DNA of 64,000 nt. Source: Xanthomonas sp. AM6. Lineage in GTDB: Bacteria; Pseudomonadota; Gammaproteobacteria; Xanthomonadales; Xanthomonadaceae. The stretch spans positions 3,188,501 through 3,252,500 of the forward strand of contig NZ_CP106869.1 in assembly GCF_025665335.1 (NCBI RefSeq). Reading direction: 5' to 3'. This document shows, piece after piece, positions 25,745-34,091 of this stretch. Each line of letters starts with the position of its first letter. The first letter of the stretch is position 1. The notes under the pieces were generated by a model. It saw nothing but the letters and a program-made list of their open reading frames with translations, was not told the DNA's origin and made no database searches. The position numbers were made by a program, and so were the translations under genes.

Positions 25745-25774
25745 GCGGCGGCAACGCGAATCGCGTGCCGCCGC
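25745..25774. terminator. Hairpin between convergent OYE and S9 peptidase genes
   Basis: GCGGCGGCA (25745-25753) pairs with TGCCGCCGC (25766-25774), with an inner CGCG/CGCG stem. It lies 16 bases after the oxidoreductase stop and 10 bases from the peptidase stop at 25784. There is no T-run, so it is a probable but not classical two-way terminator. Confidence 0.4.
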
Positions 25775-25783
25775 CGGCGGGCG

Positions 25784-28282
25784 TCAGGGCGTCCCCGCCT
25801 GCGGCGGTGCGCCCGCGGTCAGATGCGCCTGCAGGAAGCCGGCCACGCCGCTCCACAGCGCGGCACGGTGATCGACATCGGCGAAACCGTGGCCCTCGCC
25901 GGCGAAGCTCAGCCCCACCGGCGGATTGCCGGCCATGTCCAGCATCCGCAGCATGCGCCGGGTGTGTTCGTAGTCCACGCGCCGGTCTTCCAGTCCGTGC
26001 GCCAGCATCACCGGCACCTTGATCGCGTCGTAGCGGTACAGCGGCGAGGTGTTGGTCATCCGTTCCTGTTGCGTGTTCGGATCGCCGAGCCAGCGCTCCA
26101 GGTCGGCGCGGCCTTTCGCATAGCTGCCCGCATCGCTGGCGGTATAGAACAGGATCCGGTCGGCGACCCCGGCGATCGACACCGCGCAGCGGAAGCGATC
26201 GGGCCAGCGCATCGCCATCACCAGCGCCGAATAGCCGCCGTAGCTGGCACCCAGCACGCACATGCGCTGCGCATCCAGCGGATAGCGCGCCAGCGCCTGC
26301 TCGATCGCCGCGTCGATGTCGTCCTCGATCAGCGTGCCGAACCCGTCGCGCCCGGCTTCGCGGAACGCGCGGCCATAGCCGTCGGAGCCGCGGAAATTGA
26401 CCCGCAGCACCGCGTAGCCGAGCGAGGCCAGGAACTGCGTGTCCGGATCGAAGCCCAGCGCGTCGGCCACGCCGATCGGGCCGCCATGCGGGTACACCAC
26501 CAGCGGCTTGCGCCCGCTGCCGGGCGGCAGGGTCAGGAACGCGTCCAGCGCCAGCCCGTCGCGACCCTTGAACTTGATCACCTCGCTGGGCGCGAACGCC
26601 GTGCGCTGCAGCCACGGCATGTCCTCGCCGATCGACACCGCGGCGCGCTTGTCCAAATCCAGGTGAAACAGCTGCGGCGGGCGGTCGGCGGCATCGGCCC
26701 ACAGGACCATCTGCCGTCCGTCCGCGTTGCGCGCGGCGATCTGCACGTTGCGCCCTGGCAGCGCGGCGCTCAGCGCACGGTTGAGGCGTTCGTCGGCGCT
26801 CTCGAAATAGTGGCTGACCAGGCGCCCGCTCTCATAGTAGGTCACCCCGATCGGCGCGCGCCGCGGGCCCTGGATCAGGTCGACGACGTCGACCCCGGGC
26901 TGGCTGAACAGCGTGCGCACGATCTTGCGCGCGGCGACGTCGTAGGCCACCAGGTCGCGCTGGCCGCGCCCCTCGTCGGTCACCGCGTAGATCTCGCCCG
27001 CATCGAAGGACAGGCCCACCGGCTCGAAATCGCGCAGGTCGCTGAGCGTCATCACGTCGCGGTAGGTCGCCCCCAGGCCGTCGCGGTACATCAGCACGTA
27101 GTCGTCGTCGCGCCGCACCACCGCCAGGCGCAGCCGCCCGTTGCCGTCGGTCAGCCAGCCCACGTCGCGCTCCAGGCCGATGTTCAACCGCTCCTGGTAG
27201 CGCGGCCGCCAGCGGTCGATCGCCGCCTGGCTGGACACGTCCATCAGCTGCACGGCGTTGTCGCCGTTGCGCAGCGTGGTGGCGTACAGCACCGTGTCCG
27301 GCGTCTGCGGCAAGGCGGCCACGATGTAGCCGCCGTTGGGCAGGTTCAGCGGCATCCACTTGCGCGTGCCGTCGGCGGCGGTTTCCACGCGCATGCCGCG
27401 CACCACGTCCGGGCCGTTGGGCACGCGCACGCTGAACAGCAGCGTGTCGTTGCCGGCCCACAACAACTGCTTGATCGGCTCGACGCTGGTGGCCAGCAGG
27501 CGCTGCTCGTTGCTGGGCAGATCCAGCAGTTCGATCCGCCATTCGTCCTTGCGCTCGTGCAGTTGCAGCGCCAGCAGGTCGCCGCGCGGATTCAGCCGCA
27601 GCGCATTGATCAGACCGTCGCGGAACAGCGTGGCCGGCGCGATCGGCAACGCGCTCGCCGGCGGCGGCGCACGCAATGCCACCTTGGCGGCCGGCGTGGC
27701 GCCTGGGTGCTGCGCCAGCGCCTTGCGGTAGAACTGCGGGAACGGATCGGGATAGTGTCCCGAATAGGCCAGTTCGTAGCCGGACCACAACGCCGGATGG
27801 GTCTGCTGCAGCCAGTCCATCGCTGCCAGCGAACGGTTGACCATGCCCATGTCGGCACGGAACAACGACTCCGGACGGAACAGCAGGTCGCCCGGATAGG
27901 TGATGCGCCCGGCCTGGATGCGGAAACGGAACTCGTCGCTGTCGCGCAGGTTGTAGGCGAACTGCGGTACCAGCACCACCTTGCGCCAGGCGTAGTCGCC
28001 GACCGGCGCGATGTACAGCCGGTAGCTGATGCCCGGCTTGAGCCTGGACATGGTGCCGGCGCCGAAGAGCTTGCCGTCCTTGTTCAACTCCACGCCTTGG
28101 AGGTCGACAGCGGTGTCCACCGCGACCAGCACCAGGCCCTCGTCGGCCGCCAGCTGCGGCGTCTGCCCGGGTTTGACTTCCTGCATCCGCGCCCATGCCG
28201 GCAGCGCCAGCAGGCACAGCAACAACAACCCTGCCAGCCGGCGCCCCACGCGACCGCCGGCCGCGAGACCCTGCTTCTCCAT
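25784..28282 (-). CDS. Exported S9-family (prolyl-oligopeptidase type) peptidase
   Basis: An 832-residue serine peptidase of the S9 clan. Residues 1-31 form a signal peptide (L-L-L-L-C-L-L-A-L-P-A-W-A-R). Residues up to about 570 look like the beta-propeller, and the C-terminal 250 residues are the alpha/beta-hydrolase. The triad is S680 in G-A-S-Y-G-G-Y-S-A, D766 in L-E-D-R-R-V-D and H798 in G-E-G-H-G-F. It should cleave short peptides in the periplasm or outside. Length and order match S9C-type dipeptidyl or acylaminoacyl peptidases. The gene converges with the OYE gene. ATG at 28282. Confidence 0.93.
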   Translation of the reverse strand: MEKQGLAAGGRVGRRLAGLLLLCLLALPAWARMQEVKPGQTPQLAADEGLVLVAVDTAVDLQGVELNKDGKLFGAGTMSRLKPGISYRLYIAPVGDYAWRKVVLVPQFAYNLRDSDEFRFRIQAGRITYPGDLLFRPESLFRADMGMVNRSLAAMDWLQQTHPALWSGYELAYSGHYPDPFPQFYRKALAQHPGATPAAKVALRAPPPASALPIAPATLFRDGLINALRLNPRGDLLALQLHERKDEWRIELLDLPSNEQRLLATSVEPIKQLLWAGNDTLLFSVRVPNGPDVVRGMRVETAADGTRKWMPLNLPNGGYIVAALPQTPDTVLYATTLRNGDNAVQLMDVSSQAAIDRWRPRYQERLNIGLERDVGWLTDGNGRLRLAVVRRDDDYVLMYRDGLGATYRDVMTLSDLRDFEPVGLSFDAGEIYAVTDEGRGQRDLVAYDVAARKIVRTLFSQPGVDVVDLIQGPRRAPIGVTYYESGRLVSHYFESADERLNRALSAALPGRNVQIAARNADGRQMVLWADAADRPPQLFHLDLDKRAAVSIGEDMPWLQRTAFAPSEVIKFKGRDGLALDAFLTLPPGSGRKPLVVYPHGGPIGVADALGFDPDTQFLASLGYAVLRVNFRGSDGYGRAFREAGRDGFGTLIEDDIDAAIEQALARYPLDAQRMCVLGASYGGYSALVMAMRWPDRFRCAVSIAGVADRILFYTASDAGSYAKGRADLERWLGDPNTQQERMTNTSPLYRYDAIKVPVMLAHGLEDRRVDYEHTRRMLRMLDMAGNPPVGLSFAGEGHGFADVDHRAALWSGVAGFLQAHLTAGAPPQAGTP

Positions 28283-28376
28283 GCGTCCCCCTGCTCCTGG
28301 TTGGGCGGCGCCCCCCGGCGCCCGTCCGCATCATAGCCGCGGCCGCCGCCGCCCGCAGCCCGGCACGCGCCAGGAC

Positions 28377-29255
28377 CTAAAGGGTCAGCCGCTCGCCGAG
28401 AAAATCGATGAACACACGCAGTTTCGGCAGCATGTGCCGGCCCGACGGCCACAGCAGGTGGAAGGTGCCGATGGAATCGACGTGTTCGTCGAGGACCGTG
28501 CGCAAGCTGCCGGCCTCCAGTTCCGCGCGCACCGAGTGCTCGGGGAGGAAGGCGATGCCGCAGCCGCGCAGCGCCAGGCTCAGCCGCGTTTCGATGTTGT
28601 TGCAGACCATCGACACCGGCAGTTGCAGGCCGGCCGCCGCCGCGCCCAGCGGCCAGGCCTCCAGCCGCCCGCTGCTGCGGAAGCGGTAGTGCAGGCACTG
28701 GTGCGCGGCTAGGTCCGCCGGTTGCTGCGGCGTGCCGTAGCGCCGCAGGTAGCCCGGCGCGGCGACCAGGCAGCGCCGGAAGCTGCCCAGTCGCCGCGAG
28801 GCCAGCCGCGAATCGTTCGGCTCGGCGACGCGCAGCACCGCGTCGAAGCCTTCCTCGATCACGTCCACCAGGCGGTCGTCGAAATCCAGGTCCAGCTGGA
28901 CCTGCGGATAGGCGCACATGAAATCGGCCAGCGCCGGCAGCAGCACGGTGTTGTTCATCGGCAGGCTGATCCGCAGCCGCCCTTTCGGCGTCCCGGCCAG
29001 GCTGCTCAATTCGCCGCGCGCCGCCTCGGCCTCGGCGAGGATGCGCCGGCAACGCACCAGGAACAGCTGGCCCTCGGCGGTCAGGGTCTGGCTGCGGGTG
29101 CTGCGATGGAACAGGCGCACCCCCAGCGACTGCTCCAGCCGCGCCACGCTCTTGGCCATCGCCGATGCCGACAGGCCCTGCGCCCGGCCGGCCTCGGCGA
29201 AGCCGCCGCTCTCCACCACCTGTACGAAGCCGCGCAGGCTGCCCAGACTGTCCAT
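28377..29255 (-). CDS. LysR-family transcriptional regulator
   Basis: A 292-residue LTTR. The winged helix-turn-helix is at residues 1-60 (F-A-E-A-G-R-A-Q-G-L-S-A-S-A-M-A-K-S-V-A), and a periplasmic-binding-like effector domain fills the rest (G-R-L-R-I-S-L-P, then G-I-A-F-L-P-E-H). Start at 29255 gives the usual M-D-S-L-G-S-L-R-G-F. It is divergent from the serine hydrolase-MFS pair with about 110 bases between starts, so it most likely controls that pair. This is the AaeR/DsdC-like 'CrgA' style of LTTR by sequence feel, without a known effector. Confidence 0.93.
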   Translation of the reverse strand: MDSLGSLRGFVQVVESGGFAEAGRAQGLSASAMAKSVARLEQSLGVRLFHRSTRSQTLTAEGQLFLVRCRRILAEAEAARGELSSLAGTPKGRLRISLPMNNTVLLPALADFMCAYPQVQLDLDFDDRLVDVIEEGFDAVLRVAEPNDSRLASRRLGSFRRCLVAAPGYLRRYGTPQQPADLAAHQCLHYRFRSSGRLEAWPLGAAAAGLQLPVSMVCNNIETRLSLALRGCGIAFLPEHSVRAELEAGSLRTVLDEHVDSIGTFHLLWPSGRHMLPKLRVFIDFLGERLTL

Positions 29256-29365
29256 CGCATCGCCACCATTGCGGACATTGGCGTCCTCATAGCCAGGAAC
29301 TCTACCCGTCTTTTTCCGCAATCGGCATGCAGCCATGCTGCGCCTTCCCCTCCACGAGTGCGCCA

Positions 29366-30562
29366 ATGCCCATGTCCCCCTCCTCCTCCGAGCCCGCCGC
29401 GGCACTTTCGCCGCGACAGGCCGCGCCGCTCGATGCCGCGATCGATGCCGCGCTGCGCGAGCAGCGGCTGGTCGGCGCCGTGGTCCTGGTCGCGCACCGC
29501 GGCGCATGCCTCTATCGCCGCGCCGCCGGCTGGGCCGACCGCGAGGCGCAGCGGCCGATGCGCGAGGACACCCCGTTCCGCCTGGCCTCGGTCAGCAAGC
29601 TGGTGGTCGCGACGGCGGCGCTGGCGCTGGTGGCGCAGGGCCGGCTGGCGCTGGATGCGCCGATCGCGCGCTGGCTGCCGTGGTTCCGCCCCGCCCTGCC
29701 CGACGGCCGGGCGCCGGACATCAGCCTGCGCCAGCTGCTCAGCCACAGCGCCGGGCTCGGCTACCGCTTCCTGGAGCCGGCGGACGGCGCGCATGCGCGC
29801 GCCGGCGTCTCCGACGGCATGGACAACAGCGGCCTGAGCCTGGAGGACAACCTGCGCCGCCTCGCCCAGGTGCCGCTGCAGTACGCGCCCGGCACCGGCT
29901 GGGGCTATTCGCTGGCGATCGACGTGGCCGGCGCGGTGCTGCAGGCGGCCGGCGGGCAACCGCTGCCGGCGTTGGTGCGCGAGCTGGTCACCGCGCCGCT
30001 GGGGATGCACGCCACCGCCTTCCATGCCGAGGACGCCGCCAGCCTGGCCGTGCCCTACGTCAATGGCGACCCGGCGCCGCACCGGCTGGGCGAAGGCGAG
30101 GTGGCCGCGCCGTTCGCCGACGCTGCCGGCATCGTGTTCCATCCCTCGCGTGCGCTGGACCGCACCGCGTTCGCCTCCGCCGGCGCCGGCATGGTCGGCA
30201 ACGCCGGCGACGTGCTGCGCCTGCTGGAAGCGCTGCGCGGCGGCGGCACGCCACTGCTGCCGGCCGCGCTGGTAGCCGAGATGGGCCGCGCGCAGGCCGG
30301 CGACTTCGGCCCGCCGGACGGGCCGGGCTGGGGCTACGGCCTGGGCTTTGCGGTGCTGCGCGATCCGGCGCCGACCGCGACCCCGGAGGCGCCGGGCACC
30401 TGGCGCTGGGGCGGCGCCTACGGGCACAACTGGTTCGTCGATCCGGCGCGGCAGCTGAGCGTGGTGGCGCTGACCAACACCCTGTACGAAGGCATGTCCG
30501 GCGCGTTCGTGGTCGACCTGCGCGACGCGGTCTACGCCAGCCTGCGCGAGGTGGCGGCATGA
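29366..30562 (+). CDS. Serine hydrolase of the beta-lactamase class C / esterase EstB family
   Basis: A 398-residue protein of the beta-lactamase-like serine hydrolase family. The nucleophile motif is S75-V-S-K78, preceded by F-R-L-A. A Tyr at G-W-G-Y-S-L-A-I-D stands where class C enzymes have Y-x-N, and W-G-G-A-Y-G-H-N-W replaces the K-T-G box. These changes favour an esterase or D-amino-acid peptidase over a true beta-lactamase. There is no signal peptide, so a cytosolic role is likely. The start at 29366 is chosen from paired ATGs (29366 and 29372). Its stop overlaps the ATG of the MFS gene. Confidence 0.87.
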   Translation: MPMSPSSSEPAAALSPRQAAPLDAAIDAALREQRLVGAVVLVAHRGACLYRRAAGWADREAQRPMREDTPFRLASVSKLVVATAALALVAQGRLALDAPIARWLPWFRPALPDGRAPDISLRQLLSHSAGLGYRFLEPADGAHARAGVSDGMDNSGLSLEDNLRRLAQVPLQYAPGTGWGYSLAIDVAGAVLQAAGGQPLPALVRELVTAPLGMHATAFHAEDAASLAVPYVNGDPAPHRLGEGEVAAPFADAAGIVFHPSRALDRTAFASAGAGMVGNAGDVLRLLEALRGGGTPLLPAALVAEMGRAQAGDFGPPDGPGWGYGLGFAVLRDPAPTATPEAPGTWRWGGAYGHNWFVDPARQLSVVALTNTLYEGMSGAFVVDLRDAVYASLREVAA

Positions 30563-31770
30563 GCGGCGATTGCCTGGCGCCCTGCCCGGCCGCGTGCGCC
30601 GCGCCCGCGCCCACCGCGGCGCGGCGCCTGCCCTGGAGCGGATTGCTGGCGCTGGCCTGCGCCGGCTTCGTCACCATCCTCACCGAAGCGCTGCCGGCCG
30701 GCCTGTTGCCGGCGATGGCGGCAGGACTGGGCGTGGGCGAGGCGTGGATCGGCCAGTTGGTGACGGTCTACGCGCTCGGCTCGCTGCTGGCGGCGATCCC
30801 GCTCACCGCCGCCACCCGGCGCCAGCGGCGGCGGCCGTTGCTGCTGCTCGCCATCGCCGGCTTCGCGGTGGCCAACACGGTCACCGCGGTGTCCGCCAGC
30901 TATCCGTTGATCCTGGCCGCGCGCCTGCTCGCCGGAGTCAGCGCCGGGCTGCTGTGGGCGCTGCTGGCCGGCTACGCCAGCCGCATGGTGGCGCCGGCGC
31001 AGCAGGGCCGCGCGATCGCGGTGGCGATGCTCGGCACGCCGCTGGCGCTGGCGCTGGGCGTGCCCGCCGGCACCCTGCTCGGTCAGCTGTGGGGTTGGCG
31101 CTGGACGTTCGGCGCGATGTCGCTGCTGAGCCTGGGCCTGCTCGTCTGGGCGCGCGCGGCGCTGCCCGATTTCGCCGGCCAGGCGGCGACCTCCGCGCTG
31201 CCGCTGCGCCGCGTGCTGGGCCTGCGCGGCGTGGCCCAGGTGCTGGCGGTGATGCTGCTGTTCGTGCTCGCGCACAACCTGCTCTACACCTATGTGGCGC
31301 CGCTGCTGGCGCTGTCGAGCGCGGCGGCGGCGCTGGACCGCTACCTGCTGCTGTTCGGCGTGGCCTCGCTGCTGGGCATCGTCGTGGTCGGGGTGTGGAT
31401 CGACCGCTGGATGCGGCCGCTGCTGCTGGCCAGCATCGGCCTGTTCGCGCTCGCCGCGCTGGCGATGGCGCTGTGGCCGCGTTCGCCGCCGCTGCTGGCG
31501 GTGGCGCTGGCGCTGTGGGGCGTGGCGTTCGGCGGCTGCGCCACGCTGTTCCAGACCGCGATCGCGCGCCGCGCCGGCGACGCCGCCGACCTGGCGCAGT
31601 CGCTGGTGGTCACCGGCTGGAACCTGGCGATCGCCGGCGGCGGCGTGCTCGGCGGCGCGCTGCTGCAGCACGCCGGCGCCGGCGCGTTGTCCTGGGTGGC
31701 GCTGGCGCTGCTGGTGCTGGCATGGGCGTTCGCGCAGCGTCGGCACGGCTGGGCGAACGCCGGCGAGTGA
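30559..31770 (+). CDS. MFS transporter coupled to the serine hydrolase
   Basis: A 403-residue major facilitator with twelve helices. The first has F-V-T-I-L-T-E-A-L-P-A-G-L-L-P, and the family signature near helix 4 reads A-R-L-L-A-G-V-S-A-G-L-L-W-A-L-L-A-G-Y-A. It resembles sugar/drug antiporters of the DHA1 (SotB/YdhP) type. The ATG overlaps the hydrolase stop (ATGA), so both are made together, presumably under the divergent LysR regulator. A pump for the hydrolase product or substrate is a fair inference. Confidence 0.92.
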   Translation: MSGDCLAPCPAACAAPAPTAARRLPWSGLLALACAGFVTILTEALPAGLLPAMAAGLGVGEAWIGQLVTVYALGSLLAAIPLTAATRRQRRRPLLLLAIAGFAVANTVTAVSASYPLILAARLLAGVSAGLLWALLAGYASRMVAPAQQGRAIAVAMLGTPLALALGVPAGTLLGQLWGWRWTFGAMSLLSLGLLVWARAALPDFAGQAATSALPLRRVLGLRGVAQVLAVMLLFVLAHNLLYTYVAPLLALSSAAAALDRYLLLFGVASLLGIVVVGVWIDRWMRPLLLASIGLFALAALAMALWPRSPPLLAVALALWGVAFGGCATLFQTAIARRAGDAADLAQSLVVTGWNLAIAGGGVLGGALLQHAGAGALSWVALALLVLAWAFAQRRHGWANAGE

Positions 31771-31909
31771 ACGCGATCGCCACGAGCGGCGATTCGTGCC
31801 GTGGCGCCGAGCGCTTGCTGGACCACGGCCCCGGGCCTAGCGCTACGCCATGCGGCGCGTCAGCGCGGCGCGCCGCGAACGCGACGCGCCAGCGCCGACG
31901 CCGCGGCGG

Positions 31910-32251
31910 CTAGGCCTTGCGCAGGAAGCAGGTCTTCAGCACCAGGCCCTTGATCTTGTCCGAGTGGCCTTCGATGTGTTCGGCATCGTCCTCGACCAGG
32001 CGGATGCCGCGGATCACCGTGCCCTGCTTGAGCGGGATCGACGAACCCTTGACCTTCAGGTCCTTGATCACCACCACCGTGTCGCCGGCCTGCAGCACGT
32101 TGCCGTTGCTGTCGCGCACCACCGTCGCGGCGACGGCGGCAGTGTCCGCCGCGGCCGGCCATTCGTAGCCGCAATCGGCGCAGGTCCACATCGCCCCGTC
32201 GACGTAGGTGTTGAGCAGGGTGCATTGCGGACAGGCGGGTGCGGCGGACAT
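31910..32251 (-). CDS. yjdM: YjdM (PhnA-type) zinc-ribbon protein
   Basis: A 113-residue protein with an N-terminal zinc ribbon (C7-P-Q-C10 and C24-A-D-C27) followed by the PhnA/YjdM domain (D-S-N-G-N-V-L-Q-A-G-D-T-V-V-V-I-K-D-L-K-V-K-G-S). The old name PhnA suggested a role in phosphonate use, which is not supported for this family; the cellular role is unknown. The ATG at 32251 starts the ribbon and a longer open frame to 32353 is ignored. It is divergent from the CDF transporter with about 100 bases between starts. Confidence 0.92.
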   Translation of the reverse strand: MSAAPACPQCTLLNTYVDGAMWTCADCGYEWPAAADTAAVAATVVRDSNGNVLQAGDTVVVIKDLKVKGSSIPLKQGTVIRGIRLVEDDAEHIEGHSDKIKGLVLKTCFLRKA

Positions 32252-32351
32252 GGCGTTCCTTGATACGGCGACGACGGGAGGGCGGCTATTGTAGCCGCCC
32301 GCTCCGCGCCGCCTCGCCTGCGACCCGGGCCGCTCCCGCACAGGAATCCGC

Positions 32352-33308
32352 ATGTCCGCCGCTTCCGGCTCCCGCCTTGCGATCTATGCCGCGCTCGCCG
32401 GCAACCTGGCCATCGCCATCGCCAAGTTCGTCGCCGCCGCGCTGTCCGGTAGTTCGGCGATGCTCAGCGAAGGCGTGCATTCGCTGGTCGACACCGTCAA
32501 CGAACTGTTGCTGCTGTACGGGCTGCGCCGCGCCGCGCGGCCCGCCGACGCCAGCCATCCGTTCGGCTACGGGCGCGAACTGTATTTCTGGAGTTTCATC
32601 GTCGCCCTGCTGGTGTTCGCGCTCGGCGCCGGGGTCTCGCTGTACCAGGGCATCGCCCATCTGCGCCATCCGGAGCCGGCCAGCAGCCATACGCTCAACT
32701 ACGTGGTGCTCGGGCTGTCGATGCTGTTCGAAGGCGGTTCGTGGTGGGTCTCGCTGCGCGAGTTCCGCGCGCGCAAGGGCGCCATGGGCTACGTGCAGGC
32801 GTTTCGCGAGAGCAAGGATCCGAGCCTGTTCACCGTGCTGCTGGAAGACAGCGCCGCGCTGATCGGCCTGCTCATCGCCCTGCTCGGCCTGCTGGCCGCG
32901 CAGTGGCTGCAGATGCCGGAACTGGACGGCGTGGCGTCGATCGGCATCGCCGCGGTGCTGGCCTGCTCGGCGTTCCTGCTGGCGCGCGAGACCAAGGGCC
33001 TGCTGATCGGCGAGCCGGCCGCGCGGCCGTTGAGCGATGCGCTGCGCCGCATCGCCGGCGCCGATCCGGACGTGCGTGCGGTCAACGGCGTGCTGAGCGT
33101 GCAGATGGGACCGCAGCAGGTGGTCGCCGCGCTCAGCGCCGAATTCGAGGACCAGCGCAGCACTGCGCAGATCGAGGCCTGCATCGAGCGCATCGAGCGT
33201 GCCGCGCGCGCCGAACACCCGGAACTGCAATCGCTGTTCGTCAAGCCGCAGACGCCGGCGGCCTGGCAGGCGCGGCGCAATGCGCTGCGCGTGCCGCCGC
33301 CAGCCTGA
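32352..33308 (+). CDS. Cation diffusion facilitator family transporter
   Basis: A 318-residue CDF protein for divalent metal ions. Six helices are visible. The first metal motif is kept (S-E-G-V-H-S-L-V-D-T, an H-x3-D pair). In the helix-5 position the sequence is L-L-E-D-S-A-A-L-I-G, so the usual H-x3-D is replaced by Glu-Asp, as in a subgroup related to human SLC30A9. The C-terminal cytosolic domain is present but lacks a His-rich loop. The metal is probably zinc or manganese, not provable here. The start at 32352 follows CAGGAATCC. Confidence 0.9.
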   Translation: MSAASGSRLAIYAALAGNLAIAIAKFVAAALSGSSAMLSEGVHSLVDTVNELLLLYGLRRAARPADASHPFGYGRELYFWSFIVALLVFALGAGVSLYQGIAHLRHPEPASSHTLNYVVLGLSMLFEGGSWWVSLREFRARKGAMGYVQAFRESKDPSLFTVLLEDSAALIGLLIALLGLLAAQWLQMPELDGVASIGIAAVLACSAFLLARETKGLLIGEPAARPLSDALRRIAGADPDVRAVNGVLSVQMGPQQVVAALSAEFEDQRSTAQIEACIERIERAARAEHPELQSLFVKPQTPAAWQARRNALRVPPPA

Positions 33309-33432
33309 ACACGCGCGCGGCGCGCCGACTTGCGATCGGCCGCCGCTTTTCGTTAGGGTAGCCGGGTAGCACCTCTCATCGCGCTGTGACTGTGCCGGCG
33401 TATCCCACTTTACCTACTGAATGAGGTTTCCC

Positions 33433-33903
33433 ATGGAGATCGCCAATGGTCTTGTCGCCACCATCCACTACACCCTGACCGACGACGCGGGCGAAGTGAT
33501 CGACCAGTCCGCGCCGGACAATCCGCTGAGCTATCTGCACGGCGCCGGCAACATCGTGCCCGGCCTGGAAAACGCGCTGACCGGCAAGCGCCCCGGCGAA
33601 CGCGTGCAGGTCGACGTGATCCCGGCCGAAGGCTACGGCCCGCGCCACGAGCAACTGCAGCAGCAGGTGCCGCGCGGTTCGTTCCCGGACGCGGCCGGGC
33701 TGGTGCCCGGCATGCAGTTCCAGGCGCAGACCGACCAGGGCCCGCTGCTGGTCACGGTCACCGAGGTCGGCCCCGAACTGGTCACCATCGACGGCAACCA
33801 TCCGCTGGCCGGACAGGTGCTGCATTTCGCGGTGGAAGTGGCCGGCGTGCGCGAGGCCACCGAGCAGGAAAAGACCCAGGGCCACGCGGGCGCGGCGCTG
33901 TAA
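33433..33903 (+). CDS. slyD: FKBP-type peptidyl-prolyl isomerase, SlyD type
   Basis: A 156-residue cis-trans prolyl isomerase and chaperone. The FKBP core (Y-T-L-T-D-D-A-G-E-V-I-D-Q-S, then Y-L-H-G-A-G-N-I-V-P-G-L-E) is interrupted by the insert-in-flap domain (Y-G-P-R-H through G-N-H-P-L-A-G), as in SlyD. The metal-binding His/Cys-rich tail of Escherichia coli SlyD is absent; it ends T-Q-G-H-A-G-A-A-L. The ATG at 33433 is preferred to one at 33421 because the intervening GAGG acts as its ribosome site. A hairpin (33930-33955) closes the unit. Confidence 0.94.
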   Translation: MEIANGLVATIHYTLTDDAGEVIDQSAPDNPLSYLHGAGNIVPGLENALTGKRPGERVQVDVIPAEGYGPRHEQLQQQVPRGSFPDAAGLVPGMQFQAQTDQGPLLVTVTEVGPELVTIDGNHPLAGQVLHFAVEVAGVREATEQEKTQGHAGAAL

Positions 33904-33929
33904 CCGCCCCTGCCACCGGCTGGATCCGC

Positions 33930-33963
33930 ACGAGGCCCGCCAGCGCGGGCCTCGTGCATTTTG
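33930..33963 (+). terminator. Terminator after slyD
   Basis: An 11-bp perfect stem ACGAGGCCCGC / GCGGGCCTCGT (33930-33940 and 33945-33955) with a four-base loop, followed by GCATTTTG. The T-run is short, but the place, 27 bases after the stop, is right. Confidence 0.65.
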
Positions 33964-34091
33964 GGACGGCAGCGGCGACTTCATCGCCGATGCGGCGCTG
34001 CCGCTGTGGCAGCGCCGGCGCGGCGCCGCCGGCTTGCGCCGCGCTGCGGCTTGCCGCACAGTGCGCGGCCCCCTGCCCGGCCCGCAGCCAG

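Noticed and set aside
29366-30562. Calling the serine hydrolase a beta-lactamase resistance gene
   Set aside because: No signal peptide, no Y-x-N and no K-T-G box; an esterase or peptidase is more likely.
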